NCBI RefSeq assembly: GCF_001428685.1
Contig: NZ_LMIK01000008.1
Span: 48,730-112,729 of the forward strand
DNA length: 64,000 nt
Reading direction: 5' to 3'
DNA from: Lysobacter sp. Root76
GTDB lineage: Bacteria > Pseudomonadota > Gammaproteobacteria > Xanthomonadales > Xanthomonadaceae
Position numbers and translations under genes: made by a program. This document shows, in pieces, positions 16,846-24,913 of this stretch. The notes beneath the pieces were generated by a model. It did no database searches, was not told where the DNA came from, and was given only the letters and a program-made list of their open reading frames with translations. Numbering within the stretch: position 1 is the first letter of the stretch; the number at the start of each line of letters is the position of its first letter.

Positions 16846-17796
16846 CTACGGCGCGGCGAGCCGCATCCGGGTGCGCAAACCGGGCGCGGGACTTGCGGAT
16901 TTCTGGCCGCTGGCTTGCAGCGCGCGGTACTCGCTGGCGGTGCAACCCATGCGCGCACGGAAGGTGCGGGCGAAGCTGCACGGCGAATCGAAGCCGCAGG
17001 CGTGGCTGACCTCGCCGATCGACAGGCGGCTTTCGCGCAGCAGTTCGCAGGCCTGCTGCACACGCTGGTTCACGCAGGCAGCCTGCACGGTGATGCCGTA
17101 GACGGCGTGGAAGGTCTTGGAGATCCACCAGGTCGAGAAGCTGGTGAGCTGGGCGAGTTCGTCCATCAGCACCACGCGGTGGGCATTGCCGCGCAGATAG
17201 AGCTTGGCGCGCTGCAGGCGACCTAGCACCTGACGCTGGCGCGCGCGCCGGCGTCCGGGGCAACGCTCCAGCAGTTCGTCGAGTTCGTGCTGGGTTTCGT
17301 GCACGTAGGCCAGCAGCATGCGGAACGCGGCCAGGCGCTGATTGGGCAGACCGCGGGCCGAGGCGGCGGTCGCACAGCCCCTCCACAGCCGCACCAGTGC
17401 GCGCCGTTGCGCGGCGTCGACGCGGCCGTCGCCGGGCATCAGGTCGATGCGGGCATGGCGCTCGATCTCGCGCATCAGCGCAGGCTTGCAGCTGAATCCG
17501 ATCATCAGTCCGCGGCGTTCGGCGTCGATGCGCGGTGCGCTGTCGCGGTCGAACGCGATCCACTGGTCGCGATTGAGCGCGAAGCGGCCTTCGCGGCTCT
17601 CGATCCGCGAGCGGCCGCGCAACTGCAGCCAGTAGGACGGCGAACTGCCGGACACACGCACGCTACCGAAGTCGCGTACCAGATAGAGCTGGAAGCCGTC
17701 GTTGGAAGGAGCGTGGTCGCTGTCGATCAGCTGCCCGCTTTCGACGCTTTCCCAACCTTCCTGGCTGCCGTAGTGGTGATAGTCGCTTTGCATCAT
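16846..17796 (-). CDS. AraC-family transcriptional regulator
   Basis: 316 residues from the ATG at 17796, which has AGGGG upstream; a longer reading to 18012 adds an Arg/Pro-rich stretch unlike protein and is not favoured. The N-terminal two-thirds is a sensor-like domain (LQLYLVRDFGSVRVSGSSPS style, RESREGRF). The C-terminal HTH pair carries VLMDELAQLTSFSTWWISKTFH and SIGEVSHACGFDSPCSFARTFRARMG, the classic AraC/XylS signature. It precedes the TonB-dependent receptor by 69 bp on the same strand, so control of receptor synthesis is likely. Confidence 0.9.
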   Translation of the reverse strand: MMQSDYHHYGSQEGWESVESGQLIDSDHAPSNDGFQLYLVRDFGSVRVSGSSPSYWLQLRGRSRIESREGRFALNRDQWIAFDRDSAPRIDAERRGLMIGFSCKPALMREIERHARIDLMPGDGRVDAAQRRALVRLWRGCATAASARGLPNQRLAAFRMLLAYVHETQHELDELLERCPGRRRARQRQVLGRLQRAKLYLRGNAHRVVLMDELAQLTSFSTWWISKTFHAVYGITVQAACVNQRVQQACELLRESRLSIGEVSHACGFDSPCSFARTFRARMGCTASEYRALQASGQKSASPAPGLRTRMRLAAP

Positions 17797-18145
17797 CGCT
17801 GCCCCTGTCGGTCCTGGCCGCGTCGGCGCGGCTTCGGGCGCAAGCCATCGCGGCGCGCGCGCCGACGGCGCGGGCGACGGTCGCCTGCGGTGGAGTGGAG
17901 GGCGATCCGGCCCGTCGTTCGTGTGCGCGTCGGCGGCGTTGCGCCTGCACCCGCGTACCGTCCTGCTGTCGTCTTGCGACGCGGTCGAGTGTTGCGATGC
18001 GCGCGCGCTCACGCTTCGAACTGATTCGAACGGTCGCGTTTGCGTTTATGTTGCGTATGGAATGCGCACACGTTTCTGCAACATCTCGAACGTAGCTCAG
18101 GCAGGATCGGCACAATGCGCGGCGCGATCCGCCGCGGTGCGGCGT
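17797..18145. promoter_or_regulatory. Upstream region of the AraC gene with inverted repeat
   Basis: A 349-bp gene-free stretch between the histidine kinase gene and the AraC gene, both on the minus strand. It contains ATGTTGC at 18048-18054 and its exact inverse GCAACAT at 18078-18084, and two TTCGAA hexamers at 18015-18020 and 18025-18030. These may be regulator sites for the AraC gene; no promoter could be fixed. Confidence 0.35.
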
Positions 18146-19978
18146 TCAGGTCGGTTTGGGCAACTCGACCCGCACCTGCAAGCCGCCCTGCACACCTGGC
18201 GCGAGCGCGATGTCGCCGCCGTGGCCACGGATCACGCTGCGCGCGATCGACAGGCCCAGGCCGGAACCGCCGGCATGACGGGCACGTGCTTCGTCCAGGC
18301 GCCGGAACGGCGCGAACGCATGCTCGTATTGCTCCGGCGCGATGCCGGGACCGGCGTCGGTCACGGTCACCCGCAAGGCCGATTCGGTTTCCTGCAGCGA
18401 CACCCGCACGCGGTCGCCGTAACGCCAGCCGTTGTCGATCAGGTTGGCGAAGGCGCGCCGCATCGCGATCGGCTGGCACGGCAGATAGGCGTGATCGGGA
18501 CCATCGTAGAGCGCGTCGCCGCCAGCGTCGGCGACGTCGTCGCAGAGGCTGATCAGCAGCGAGGCCAGATCGACGGTCTGGTGCGGCTCCAGGCTGGCGT
18601 CCTCGCCGGCGAAGGCCAGGCAGCCGGAGATCATGGTTTCCATCTGCGCGATCTCGCCCAGCAGGCGTTCGCGATGGGCGTCGTCGACGTACTCGGCGAA
18701 CAGGCGCATGCGCGTGAGCGGCGTGCGCAGGTCGTGCGAGATCGCGGCCAGCTGCTGGGTACGGTCGTCGACGAAACGCTTGAGCCGCACCTGCATCTCG
18801 TTGAACTTGTGCGCGATCGCGGCGTATTCGGGGATGGTCATGCCCTCGATCGGCGTCGGCTCGCGCTCGCGGCCCAGGCGCTCGGCGGCCTGCGACAGCT
18901 TGGTCAAGGGTTGCAGGAAGCTGCGCGCGGTCCACACCGACAGGCCGGCGACCGCGACGATCAGCAAGGCCATGCCGCTGAGCTTGAACAGATGCTGCAG
19001 CCAGCGCGGACTCGGTCGCCCGGGACTGGCCAGCAGCCAGTCGCCGTCGGGCAGCTCGATCGCGACCGACATGCGCGGCAGCGCCGCATCCGCGCGCAGT
19101 CCTTCCAGGAAGGCCGGACCGACGCCCGAGCCCAGCATCATGCCGATCCGGCCCAGCGGCGAGAGCGCCGTCCGCGCTTCGGATGGAGCACGGACCGCCA
19201 CGTCGGGCATCGGCGGGAGCCCCGCCTCGTCGTGCACCAGCATCATCTGCGGCGCGCCCTCGGGCGGCGGCGCGGCCCAGGAAGCGCTCGGCGCAGCACC
19301 TCCGGCCGGTGCCACCGCGATCGCACCCGCAGGCGGCGGTGCCGCCGCGATCAGGCCCGGCGGCAGGGCGACCGGCGGCGGCTCGGGCATGCCCGCATCG
19401 TTCGTAAAGGTCCCGGCGTTCTCCGGATCCGCCACCGGCGCCAGGCGCGCGAACCTGTCGGCCAAGGGCAACGCCGAGATCGACGACACGCCGACGAACG
19501 GCCGCGCCGCGACCGACAGGATCTCGCCGCGCGCCGCGCCCAGTCGCGGCACCACGACGGTCACCTGGCGCACGCCGCGGCCGTGCTCGTCGGGCAGGTT
19601 GTTCATCGATACCGCATAGGCGCCGCCGCTGGTGTCGGGGTTTTCGACCAGGCGCCGGCGCATGCTTTCGATCAGGCCCGACAGCGGCGGACCGTGGCGG
19701 TCGTCGCTGGGCGGCAGCAGGGCGAACTCGACCTTGCGCGCATGCGTGGCCTCTTCGGCCACGGCGGCGCGGCGCGCGCGCGGTAGGCCGGCGACCATGC
19801 TGCGCACGTCCAGGGCCTGCTGCACCAGCGATTGTTCGTCGACCAGGGTCGGCCCGGTCGAACGCAGGGCCATACCGATGGCGATATCGATCAGCAGCGT
19901 CATCGCCATGGTCGACAGCACCACGATCGCGATCCGCGGCGCCAGGCGCATCCGCGCCAGCGACAGGCGCGGCTTCAT
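18146..19978 (-). CDS. Two-component sensor histidine kinase
   Basis: 610 residues from the ATG at 19978, which overlaps the response regulator stop in an ATGA. TM1 is at about 14-37 and TM2 at about 333-350 (SGMALLIVAVAGLSVWTA). The roughly 300-residue periplasmic part contains a Pro/Ala/Gly-rich segment at 195-245, odd for a sensor domain. HAMP follows, then the H-box AAISHDLRTPLTRMRLFAEY with phospho-acceptor His415. The N-box NLIDNGWRYG and the G-boxes DAGPGI and GGSGLGLSIAR complete an EnvZ-like kinase. With its OmpR-type partner it should sense an envelope signal, which is unknown. Confidence 0.92.
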   Translation of the reverse strand: MKPRLSLARMRLAPRIAIVVLSTMAMTLLIDIAIGMALRSTGPTLVDEQSLVQQALDVRSMVAGLPRARRAAVAEEATHARKVEFALLPPSDDRHGPPLSGLIESMRRRLVENPDTSGGAYAVSMNNLPDEHGRGVRQVTVVVPRLGAARGEILSVAARPFVGVSSISALPLADRFARLAPVADPENAGTFTNDAGMPEPPPVALPPGLIAAAPPPAGAIAVAPAGGAAPSASWAAPPPEGAPQMMLVHDEAGLPPMPDVAVRAPSEARTALSPLGRIGMMLGSGVGPAFLEGLRADAALPRMSVAIELPDGDWLLASPGRPSPRWLQHLFKLSGMALLIVAVAGLSVWTARSFLQPLTKLSQAAERLGREREPTPIEGMTIPEYAAIAHKFNEMQVRLKRFVDDRTQQLAAISHDLRTPLTRMRLFAEYVDDAHRERLLGEIAQMETMISGCLAFAGEDASLEPHQTVDLASLLISLCDDVADAGGDALYDGPDHAYLPCQPIAMRRAFANLIDNGWRYGDRVRVSLQETESALRVTVTDAGPGIAPEQYEHAFAPFRRLDEARARHAGGSGLGLSIARSVIRGHGGDIALAPGVQGGLQVRVELPKPT

Positions 19979-20724
19979 CGCGGGCGCGCCTCGCCGGCGA
20001 CGCTGACGTCGGCGGCGAAGATATAGCCCTCGTTGCGCACGGTCTTGATCAGGTTCGGGCGCTGCGGACTGGCCTCGATCTTGCGCCGCAGGCGGCTGAC
20101 CTGGACGTCGATGCTGCGGTCGAACGGCGTCAGCACGCGGCCCTTGACCAGGTCGATCAGCTGATCGCGCGAGAGCACGCGCTGCGGATGCTCCAGGAAT
20201 GCCAGCAGCAGGTCGAACTCGCCGCTGGTGAGATCCGTCAGCGCGCCCTGCGGCGACACCAGGCTGCGATGGCGGGCGTTGAGCTTCCAACCCATGAACG
20301 CGTATTCGGAACCCGCGCGCGCGGTGCCGCGCCAGTCGGCGTCGGCGCGCCGCAACAGGGCGCGGATACGCGCCAGCAGTTCGCGCGGGTTGAACGGTTT
20401 GGCGATGTAGTCGTCGGCGCCCAGTTCCAGGCCGACCACGCGGTCGGTATCGCCGTTCATCGCGGTCAGCAGGATCACCGGCACCTGGCTGGTGCTGCGC
20501 AGTTTGCGGCACAGGGTGAAACCGTCGTCGCCGGGCATCATCACGTCCAGCAAGACCACGCTGACCGGCTCGGCGGCCATGCGCTGCGCCATGCCGACGC
20601 CGTCGCCGGCCTCGAGCACGCGCATGCCGTGGTCGCCCAGGAAGCGCGCCAGCATGGAACGGATGGTGTCGTCGTCGTCGACGACCAGGACGGTGGGCGC
20701 AGCGATGGCGTAGGCGGATCCCAT
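19975..20724 (-). CDS. OmpR-family response regulator
   Basis: 249 residues from the ATG at 20724 (MGSAYAIAAP); a start at 20772 would add 16 residues and overlap the putative operator. The receiver domain has VVDDDDTIR, the phospho-acceptor Asp in VVLLDVMMPGDDG, TAMNGD and ADDYIAKPFNPRELLARIR. The winged-helix DNA-binding domain has LTSGEFDLLLAFLEHPQRVL and DVQVSRLRRKIE. It is very close to OmpR in layout. It is cotranscribed and translationally coupled with the kinase. A pair of TGTAACA/TGAAACA half-sites just upstream suggests autoregulation. Confidence 0.93.
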   Translation of the reverse strand: MGSAYAIAAPTVLVVDDDDTIRSMLARFLGDHGMRVLEAGDGVGMAQRMAAEPVSVVLLDVMMPGDDGFTLCRKLRSTSQVPVILLTAMNGDTDRVVGLELGADDYIAKPFNPRELLARIRALLRRADADWRGTARAGSEYAFMGWKLNARHRSLVSPQGALTDLTSGEFDLLLAFLEHPQRVLSRDQLIDLVKGRVLTPFDRSIDVQVSRLRRKIEASPQRPNLIKTVRNEGYIFAADVSVAGEARPR

Positions 20725-20764
20725 GGGGCGCAGGTTAGCCGAAGGCGGGTGGCGGCCCATGCTC

Positions 20765-20781
20765 TGTAACACAGTGAAACA
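20765..20781. promoter_or_regulatory. Direct-repeat half-sites, possible response-regulator box
   Basis: TGTAACA at 20765-20771 and TGAAACA at 20775-20781 repeat with a 10-bp step, one helical turn, as is usual for OmpR-family regulators. The pair lies between the divergent response-regulator gene and the flavoprotein gene, 40-60 bp from each start. Binding is inferred from spacing only. Confidence 0.35.
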
Positions 20782-20831
20782 AAACGATGGATAGCCGAAA
20801 TCGGCTGGGGGCTTGCGCTGCCTAGGATTCG

Positions 20832-22166
20832 ATGGTCGCCGCCCCCACGGTCCGAATCCCGCGCATGCCTTCGACGCTGCCGTTATCCCCTGCCCTGCGA
20901 CGCGCCGCTCCGGCCGATGCCGCTATGCTCGCGTCCAGCACAGCCGCGAGGGCGGCGCCGCGCAGCGCCGGTAACGCCCGATTCCCGCTGCTGGGGCGCA
21001 AGGTCGCGATCGTCGGCGCCAGCCTCGGCGGCCTGTGCCTGGCGCGGTTGCTGCAGCGCCAGGGGGTAGAGGTCGAGATCCACGAGGCGCGCAGCGCCAG
21101 CGATCCGGCCTGGTACCGGCGCACCCTGGCGATCGACCACGAGTCCGCGATCAAGGCGCTGCGCGGCGCCGAACTGGGGCCCTTGTTCGACCGCTGCTGC
21201 GAACGCGAACGCAGCTACACCCGCCTGCTCGATGCCCAGGGCCGGCGCGAACGCGACAGCGCCCTGCCCACGCGCGCCGCTCTGCACTGGCGGATCGAGT
21301 ACGGCCTGCTGCGCGATCTGCTGCTGAACAGCCTGCTGCCCGGCAGCGTGCTCTGGGGCCGCCGCTTCACCTCGCTGACCGGCGCCCACGACGACAGCCA
21401 GCGCCTGAACTTCGCCAACGGCGCGCGCGCCAATGCCGACCTGGTGATCGGCGCGGACGGCGCCTGCTCGCTGCTGCGTCCGTACGCGACCGGCAGCGGT
21501 CTGCGCTATTCGGGCGTGACCCTGGTCGAAGCGCAACTGCCGTTGCCGGAACTGCGCGTGCCGCGGATCGCGCTGTGGCTGGACCGCGACCGCCTGGCGG
21601 TGCGCGACCCGGACGCGGCGCTGATCCTGCAGCGCAACAGCCTGCGCGGCATGGATCTGCGCGTCGCCCTGCGGGTGCCGCGCGACTGGTCGCTGCGCGC
21701 AGTGGACTGGAACGATCCGGCGCAGGCGCGCGCTCTGCTCAAGCAACAGCTCGCGCACTGGGACCCCAAATTCCTGCGCCTGATCGACGCCGCCGAACCG
21801 ACCTTCAGCGCGCGCCCGCTGCTGACCAGCGCACCCGACCGCAACTGGGCCGAGCGCGGCGCGATGACCCTGCTCGGCGCCTCGGCGAGGATGGCGCCGA
21901 CCTTGCTGCGCGACCGCAAGGCCGGCGAACTGCTCGACGCGCTGGAACTGGCGCAGGCGCTGACCGCGCCGCGTCATCGCGACTCGATCGCGGCCGCGCT
22001 CGCGCACTACGAGCGCAACCTGCTCGCGCGCGCGGTGCGCGAAGGCCGCGACGCGCAACGCGTGCTCGCCGCGCTGCTGCCGCAAGCCAGCGTGATCGGA
22101 CAGGCACGCTCGTGGCGCTCGGTCGCGCGCTCGCTGGGCGCGTTCGCCGGCCGGCTGCTGCCATGA
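20832..22166 (+). CDS. FAD-binding oxidoreductase, TetX/PHBH-like
   Basis: 444 residues if the ATG at 20832 is used; ATGs at 20865 and 20925 are possible because the first 56 residues are an unusual Ala-rich extension. The Rossmann motif KVAIVGASLGGLCLARLLQR and the DG motif LVIGADGACSLLR mark a group A flavoprotein monooxygenase. The usual GDAAHxMxP motif that contacts FAD ribose reads GASARMAPT, lacking the Asp, so activity may be altered. The stop overlaps the start of a winged-helix gene (ATGATGA), linking the pair. It is divergent from an OmpR-type regulator. Substrate unknown; drug- or metabolite-hydroxylating enzymes share this fold. Confidence 0.75.
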   Translation: MVAAPTVRIPRMPSTLPLSPALRRAAPADAAMLASSTAARAAPRSAGNARFPLLGRKVAIVGASLGGLCLARLLQRQGVEVEIHEARSASDPAWYRRTLAIDHESAIKALRGAELGPLFDRCCERERSYTRLLDAQGRRERDSALPTRAALHWRIEYGLLRDLLLNSLLPGSVLWGRRFTSLTGAHDDSQRLNFANGARANADLVIGADGACSLLRPYATGSGLRYSGVTLVEAQLPLPELRVPRIALWLDRDRLAVRDPDAALILQRNSLRGMDLRVALRVPRDWSLRAVDWNDPAQARALLKQQLAHWDPKFLRLIDAAEPTFSARPLLTSAPDRNWAERGAMTLLGASARMAPTLLRDRKAGELLDALELAQALTAPRHRDSIAAALAHYERNLLARAVREGRDAQRVLAALLPQASVIGQARSWRSVARSLGAFAGRLLP

Positions 22167-22591
22167 TGAACCTCCCCGTCACCTGGCCTGCGCACGCCCT
22201 GCCCGAGATCGGCGCGGCCTCGGGATCCGGCCGCGGCCGCAGCATCACCGCGCATGCCGCGGCCGCGACCGAACGCACCGCGGCGCTGGCCTCGGCCCTG
22301 ACCGAGGCCTTCGGCAATCCCAAGCGCGGCCAGATCCTGTTCTACGCCGCCAGCACGCCCGGGCTCAGCATCGGCGACCTGTCCAGTCTGCTCGGCTGCA
22401 GCGTGTCGCTGGCCTCGCAGTACGTCGCCCAGTTGGAGCAGCAGGGCTGGCTGGCGGTGAGCAGCGACGGCCGGCGCCGGCGCGTGCGCGTGGCCGACGA
22501 GAGCCGGCGCTCGGCGATCGAAACCCTGCGCGCGATGGCGGACGAACTCGGGCCGATGGCGCCGTTGCGGGCGGCGTCGGGCGGGCGCTGA
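22163..22591 (+). CDS. Winged-helix (ArsR/MarR-like) transcriptional regulator
   Basis: 142 residues. The core is a winged helix: EAFGNPKRGQILFYAASTPG, SIGDLSSLLGCSVSLASQYV as the HTH and QLEQQGWLAVSSDGRRRRVR as the wing. The first 40 residues are Ala-rich and non-conserved. The ATG at 22163 overlaps the stop of the TetX-like flavoprotein gene, so the two are translated together. It probably controls that operon, perhaps in response to the flavoprotein's substrate. No ligand-binding or cysteine metal motif is visible. Confidence 0.75.
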   Translation: MMNLPVTWPAHALPEIGAASGSGRGRSITAHAAAATERTAALASALTEAFGNPKRGQILFYAASTPGLSIGDLSSLLGCSVSLASQYVAQLEQQGWLAVSSDGRRRRVRVADESRRSAIETLRAMADELGPMAPLRAASGGR

Positions 22592-22962
22592 GCGTTCGGC
22601 GCGGCGCTTCGCGGCCGCAGCTATCCGCTGCTGAACTGCCGCGACGCCTTCGGCCTGCTCAATCCCGAGGTGTTCGGCCCGCTGCCGATGAACGGCTCGC
22701 AGCCGCTGATACCGCCGGCAGATCCGCCCGCCGGCATGGCGGCCGGCACCGCGCCGGCCCTGAAATCCGCGCCGCTGCCGCCCTCGCCTCGCGCCGCGCC
22801 CGCACGCGAGGCGCGCGAATCGCGCCTGCGCGCAAGCCAGCGGTTGCGCTGAACCCGCGCGCAGCCGAACCCGCCGCCTCAGCGGCCGATGCTGAACGCG
22901 CAACTTGACCTCAAGCGCCATTGAGGTCCTATCCTCCTCGCCATTCCCCCTCCGGTTCCCGC
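22592..22962. other. Gene-free gap with possible coding remnant
   Basis: 371 bp between the winged-helix gene and the ABC exporter. One plus frame without a usable start reads RSYPLLNCRDAFGLLNPEVF from about 22617 and ends at 22852 after a Pro/Ala-rich stretch; it may be the tail of a lost gene, or chance. The stretch near 22906-22962 is richer in A/T and may hold the promoter of the ABC gene. Confidence 0.3.
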
Positions 22963-24798
22963 ATGAACACCCCCTCTCCCGTGGAGACCGAGGTCGCGCC
23001 GGTGGCGCGCGCCGCCGGCTCGCGCGACGACTTCTCCGTCATCGCCGAACTGCGTCCCTACCTGCGTCCCTACCTCGGCCGCATCCTGCTCGCACTGGGC
23101 ATGGTGCTGGCCGCCAAGCTGTTGAACCTGGCCGTGCCGATGGTGCTCAAGCGCATCGTCGACGGCCTCAACGTCGCCCCCAGCCTGCTGGTGCTGCCGG
23201 TCGCGCTGCTGGTCGCCTACGGTGCCGCGCGCATCGGCACCACCCTGTTCGGCGAGCTGCGCCAGATCGTGTTCGCGCGGGTGATGGCGCGGACCTCGCG
23301 CGAGGTCACCCTGCGGGTGTTCCGGCACCTGCACGGGCTGAGCCTGAAGTTCCACCTGAGCCGCCGCACCGGCGGCGTGGCGCGCGACGTCGAGCGCGGC
23401 GGCACCGCGATCACCGACCTGCTGGACTGGACCCTGTACTCGATCGTGCCGGTGATCCTGGAAGTGACCCTGGTCACCGCGGTCCTGGTCTGGGCCTACG
23501 ACTGGCGCTTCGCCGGCATCACCCTGATCACCCTGGTCGCCTACGGCACCTGGACCTTCGCGGTCACCGAGTGGCGCACGCGCTACTACCGCGCCGCGGT
23601 CGAGGCCGACACCCGCGCCAATGAACGCGCGGTGGATTCGCTGCTCAACTACGAGACCGTCAAATACTTCAACAACGAGGCTCACGAAGCCGCGCGCTAC
23701 GACGACAACCTGCGCTCGCTGGAGAACGCGCGGGTCAAGTCGACCAAGACCCTGGCCATCCTCAACCTGGGCCAGAGCGCGATCGTCGCGGTGGGCGTGA
23801 CCGCGATGATGTGGCTGGCCGCGCGCGGCGTGGTCGCCGGCGAACTCACGGTCGGCGACCTGGTGCTGGTCAACGCCTACCTGCTGCAGCTGTCGGCGCC
23901 CCTGAACATGCTGGGCATGATGTACCGCGAGGTGAAGCAGTCGCTGACCAACATGGAGCGGCTGTTCGGCCTGCTCGACGAGCGTCACGACGTCCAGGAT
24001 GCGCCCGGCGCGGTGGCGTTGGCGCCGAGCCGGCCGCGGGTGCGATTCGAGGAGGTGCGCTTCGGCTACGACCCGCGTCGCGAAATCCTGCGCGGCATCG
24101 ATTTCGAGATCGCCTCCGGCGGAACGGTCGCGGTGGTCGGGCATTCGGGGTCCGGTAAGTCGACCCTGGCGCGGCTGCTGTACCGCTTCTACGACGTCGA
24201 CAGCGGCCGCATCACCATCGACGGCCACGACCTGCGCGAACTGACCCAGTCCTCGCTGCGCGGCGCGATCGCGATCGTGCCGCAGGACACGGTGCTGTTC
24301 AACGACACGATCTACTACAACATCCGCTACGGCCGGCCCGAAGCCGAGCGCGCGGACGTGGAAGCCGCCGCGCGCGCCGCGCACATCCACGACTTCATCG
24401 CCGCCCTGCCCGACGGCTACGACACCCCGGTCGGCGAGCGCGGCCTGAAACTGTCCGGCGGCGAGAAGCAGCGCGTGGCGATCGCGCGGGCCTTGCTGAA
24501 GAATCCGTCGATCCTGATCTTCGATGAGGCGACCTCGGCCCTGGATTCCAAGTCCGAGCGCGCGATCCAGGCCGAACTCGACCGGATCAGCGTCGGCCGC
24601 ACCACCCTGGTGATCGCGCACCGACTGTCGACGGTGATGGACGCCGATCAGATCCTGGTCATGGATGCCGGCCGCATCGTCGAGCGCGGCGAGCACGGCG
24701 AACTGCTGCGCCGCGGCGGCGTGTACGCGCAGATGTGGATGCTGCAGCAGCGCGAAGCCGAGGCCGGGCCCGAGTCCGAGCCGGTGGTCGCCGTCTAG
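22963..24798 (+). CDS. Atm1/ABCB7-type ABC exporter, fused permease-ATPase
   Basis: 611 residues from the ATG at 22963. Six membrane helices (about 45-330) precede the nucleotide-binding domain. NYETVKYFNNE in the permease part is a hallmark of the mitochondrial Atm1/ABCB7 and heavy-metal HMT1 family. The ATPase has Walker A GHSGSGKS, signature LSGGEKQRVAIARALLKNP, Walker B ILIFDEATSALD and an H-loop in VIAHRLS. Relatives export glutathione-linked compounds, including metal complexes. It ends facing the large autotransporter gene, which converges on it. Confidence 0.93.
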   Translation: MNTPSPVETEVAPVARAAGSRDDFSVIAELRPYLRPYLGRILLALGMVLAAKLLNLAVPMVLKRIVDGLNVAPSLLVLPVALLVAYGAARIGTTLFGELRQIVFARVMARTSREVTLRVFRHLHGLSLKFHLSRRTGGVARDVERGGTAITDLLDWTLYSIVPVILEVTLVTAVLVWAYDWRFAGITLITLVAYGTWTFAVTEWRTRYYRAAVEADTRANERAVDSLLNYETVKYFNNEAHEAARYDDNLRSLENARVKSTKTLAILNLGQSAIVAVGVTAMMWLAARGVVAGELTVGDLVLVNAYLLQLSAPLNMLGMMYREVKQSLTNMERLFGLLDERHDVQDAPGAVALAPSRPRVRFEEVRFGYDPRREILRGIDFEIASGGTVAVVGHSGSGKSTLARLLYRFYDVDSGRITIDGHDLRELTQSSLRGAIAIVPQDTVLFNDTIYYNIRYGRPEAERADVEAAARAAHIHDFIAALPDGYDTPVGERGLKLSGGEKQRVAIARALLKNPSILIFDEATSALDSKSERAIQAELDRISVGRTTLVIAHRLSTVMDADQILVMDAGRIVERGEHGELLRRGGVYAQMWMLQQREAEAGPESEPVVAV

Positions 24799-24822
24799 CG
24801 CGCGGCAAACCAGTACGCCATA

Positions 24823-24857
24823 AAAACCAAGGCCCGCGCGGCGCATGCCGGCGGGCC
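24823..24857 (-). terminator. Intrinsic terminator of the glycine-rich autotransporter gene
   Basis: On the minus strand GGCCCGC and its inverse (24831-24837 and 24851-24857) form a stem, extended by an inner GC-rich part, followed by TTGGTTTTTA. It lies between the convergent ABC exporter and autotransporter genes. Confidence 0.6.
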
Positions 24858-24913
24858 CGTTCGGTTCCGATCCGCCATCGGTCGGCGCCCTGCGGCGCCG
24901 GCCGTGGCCTGGC

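Noticed and set aside
20188-20769. Plus-strand open frame over the response regulator
   Set aside because: Antisense shadow of the clear OmpR-type gene with no domain of its own.
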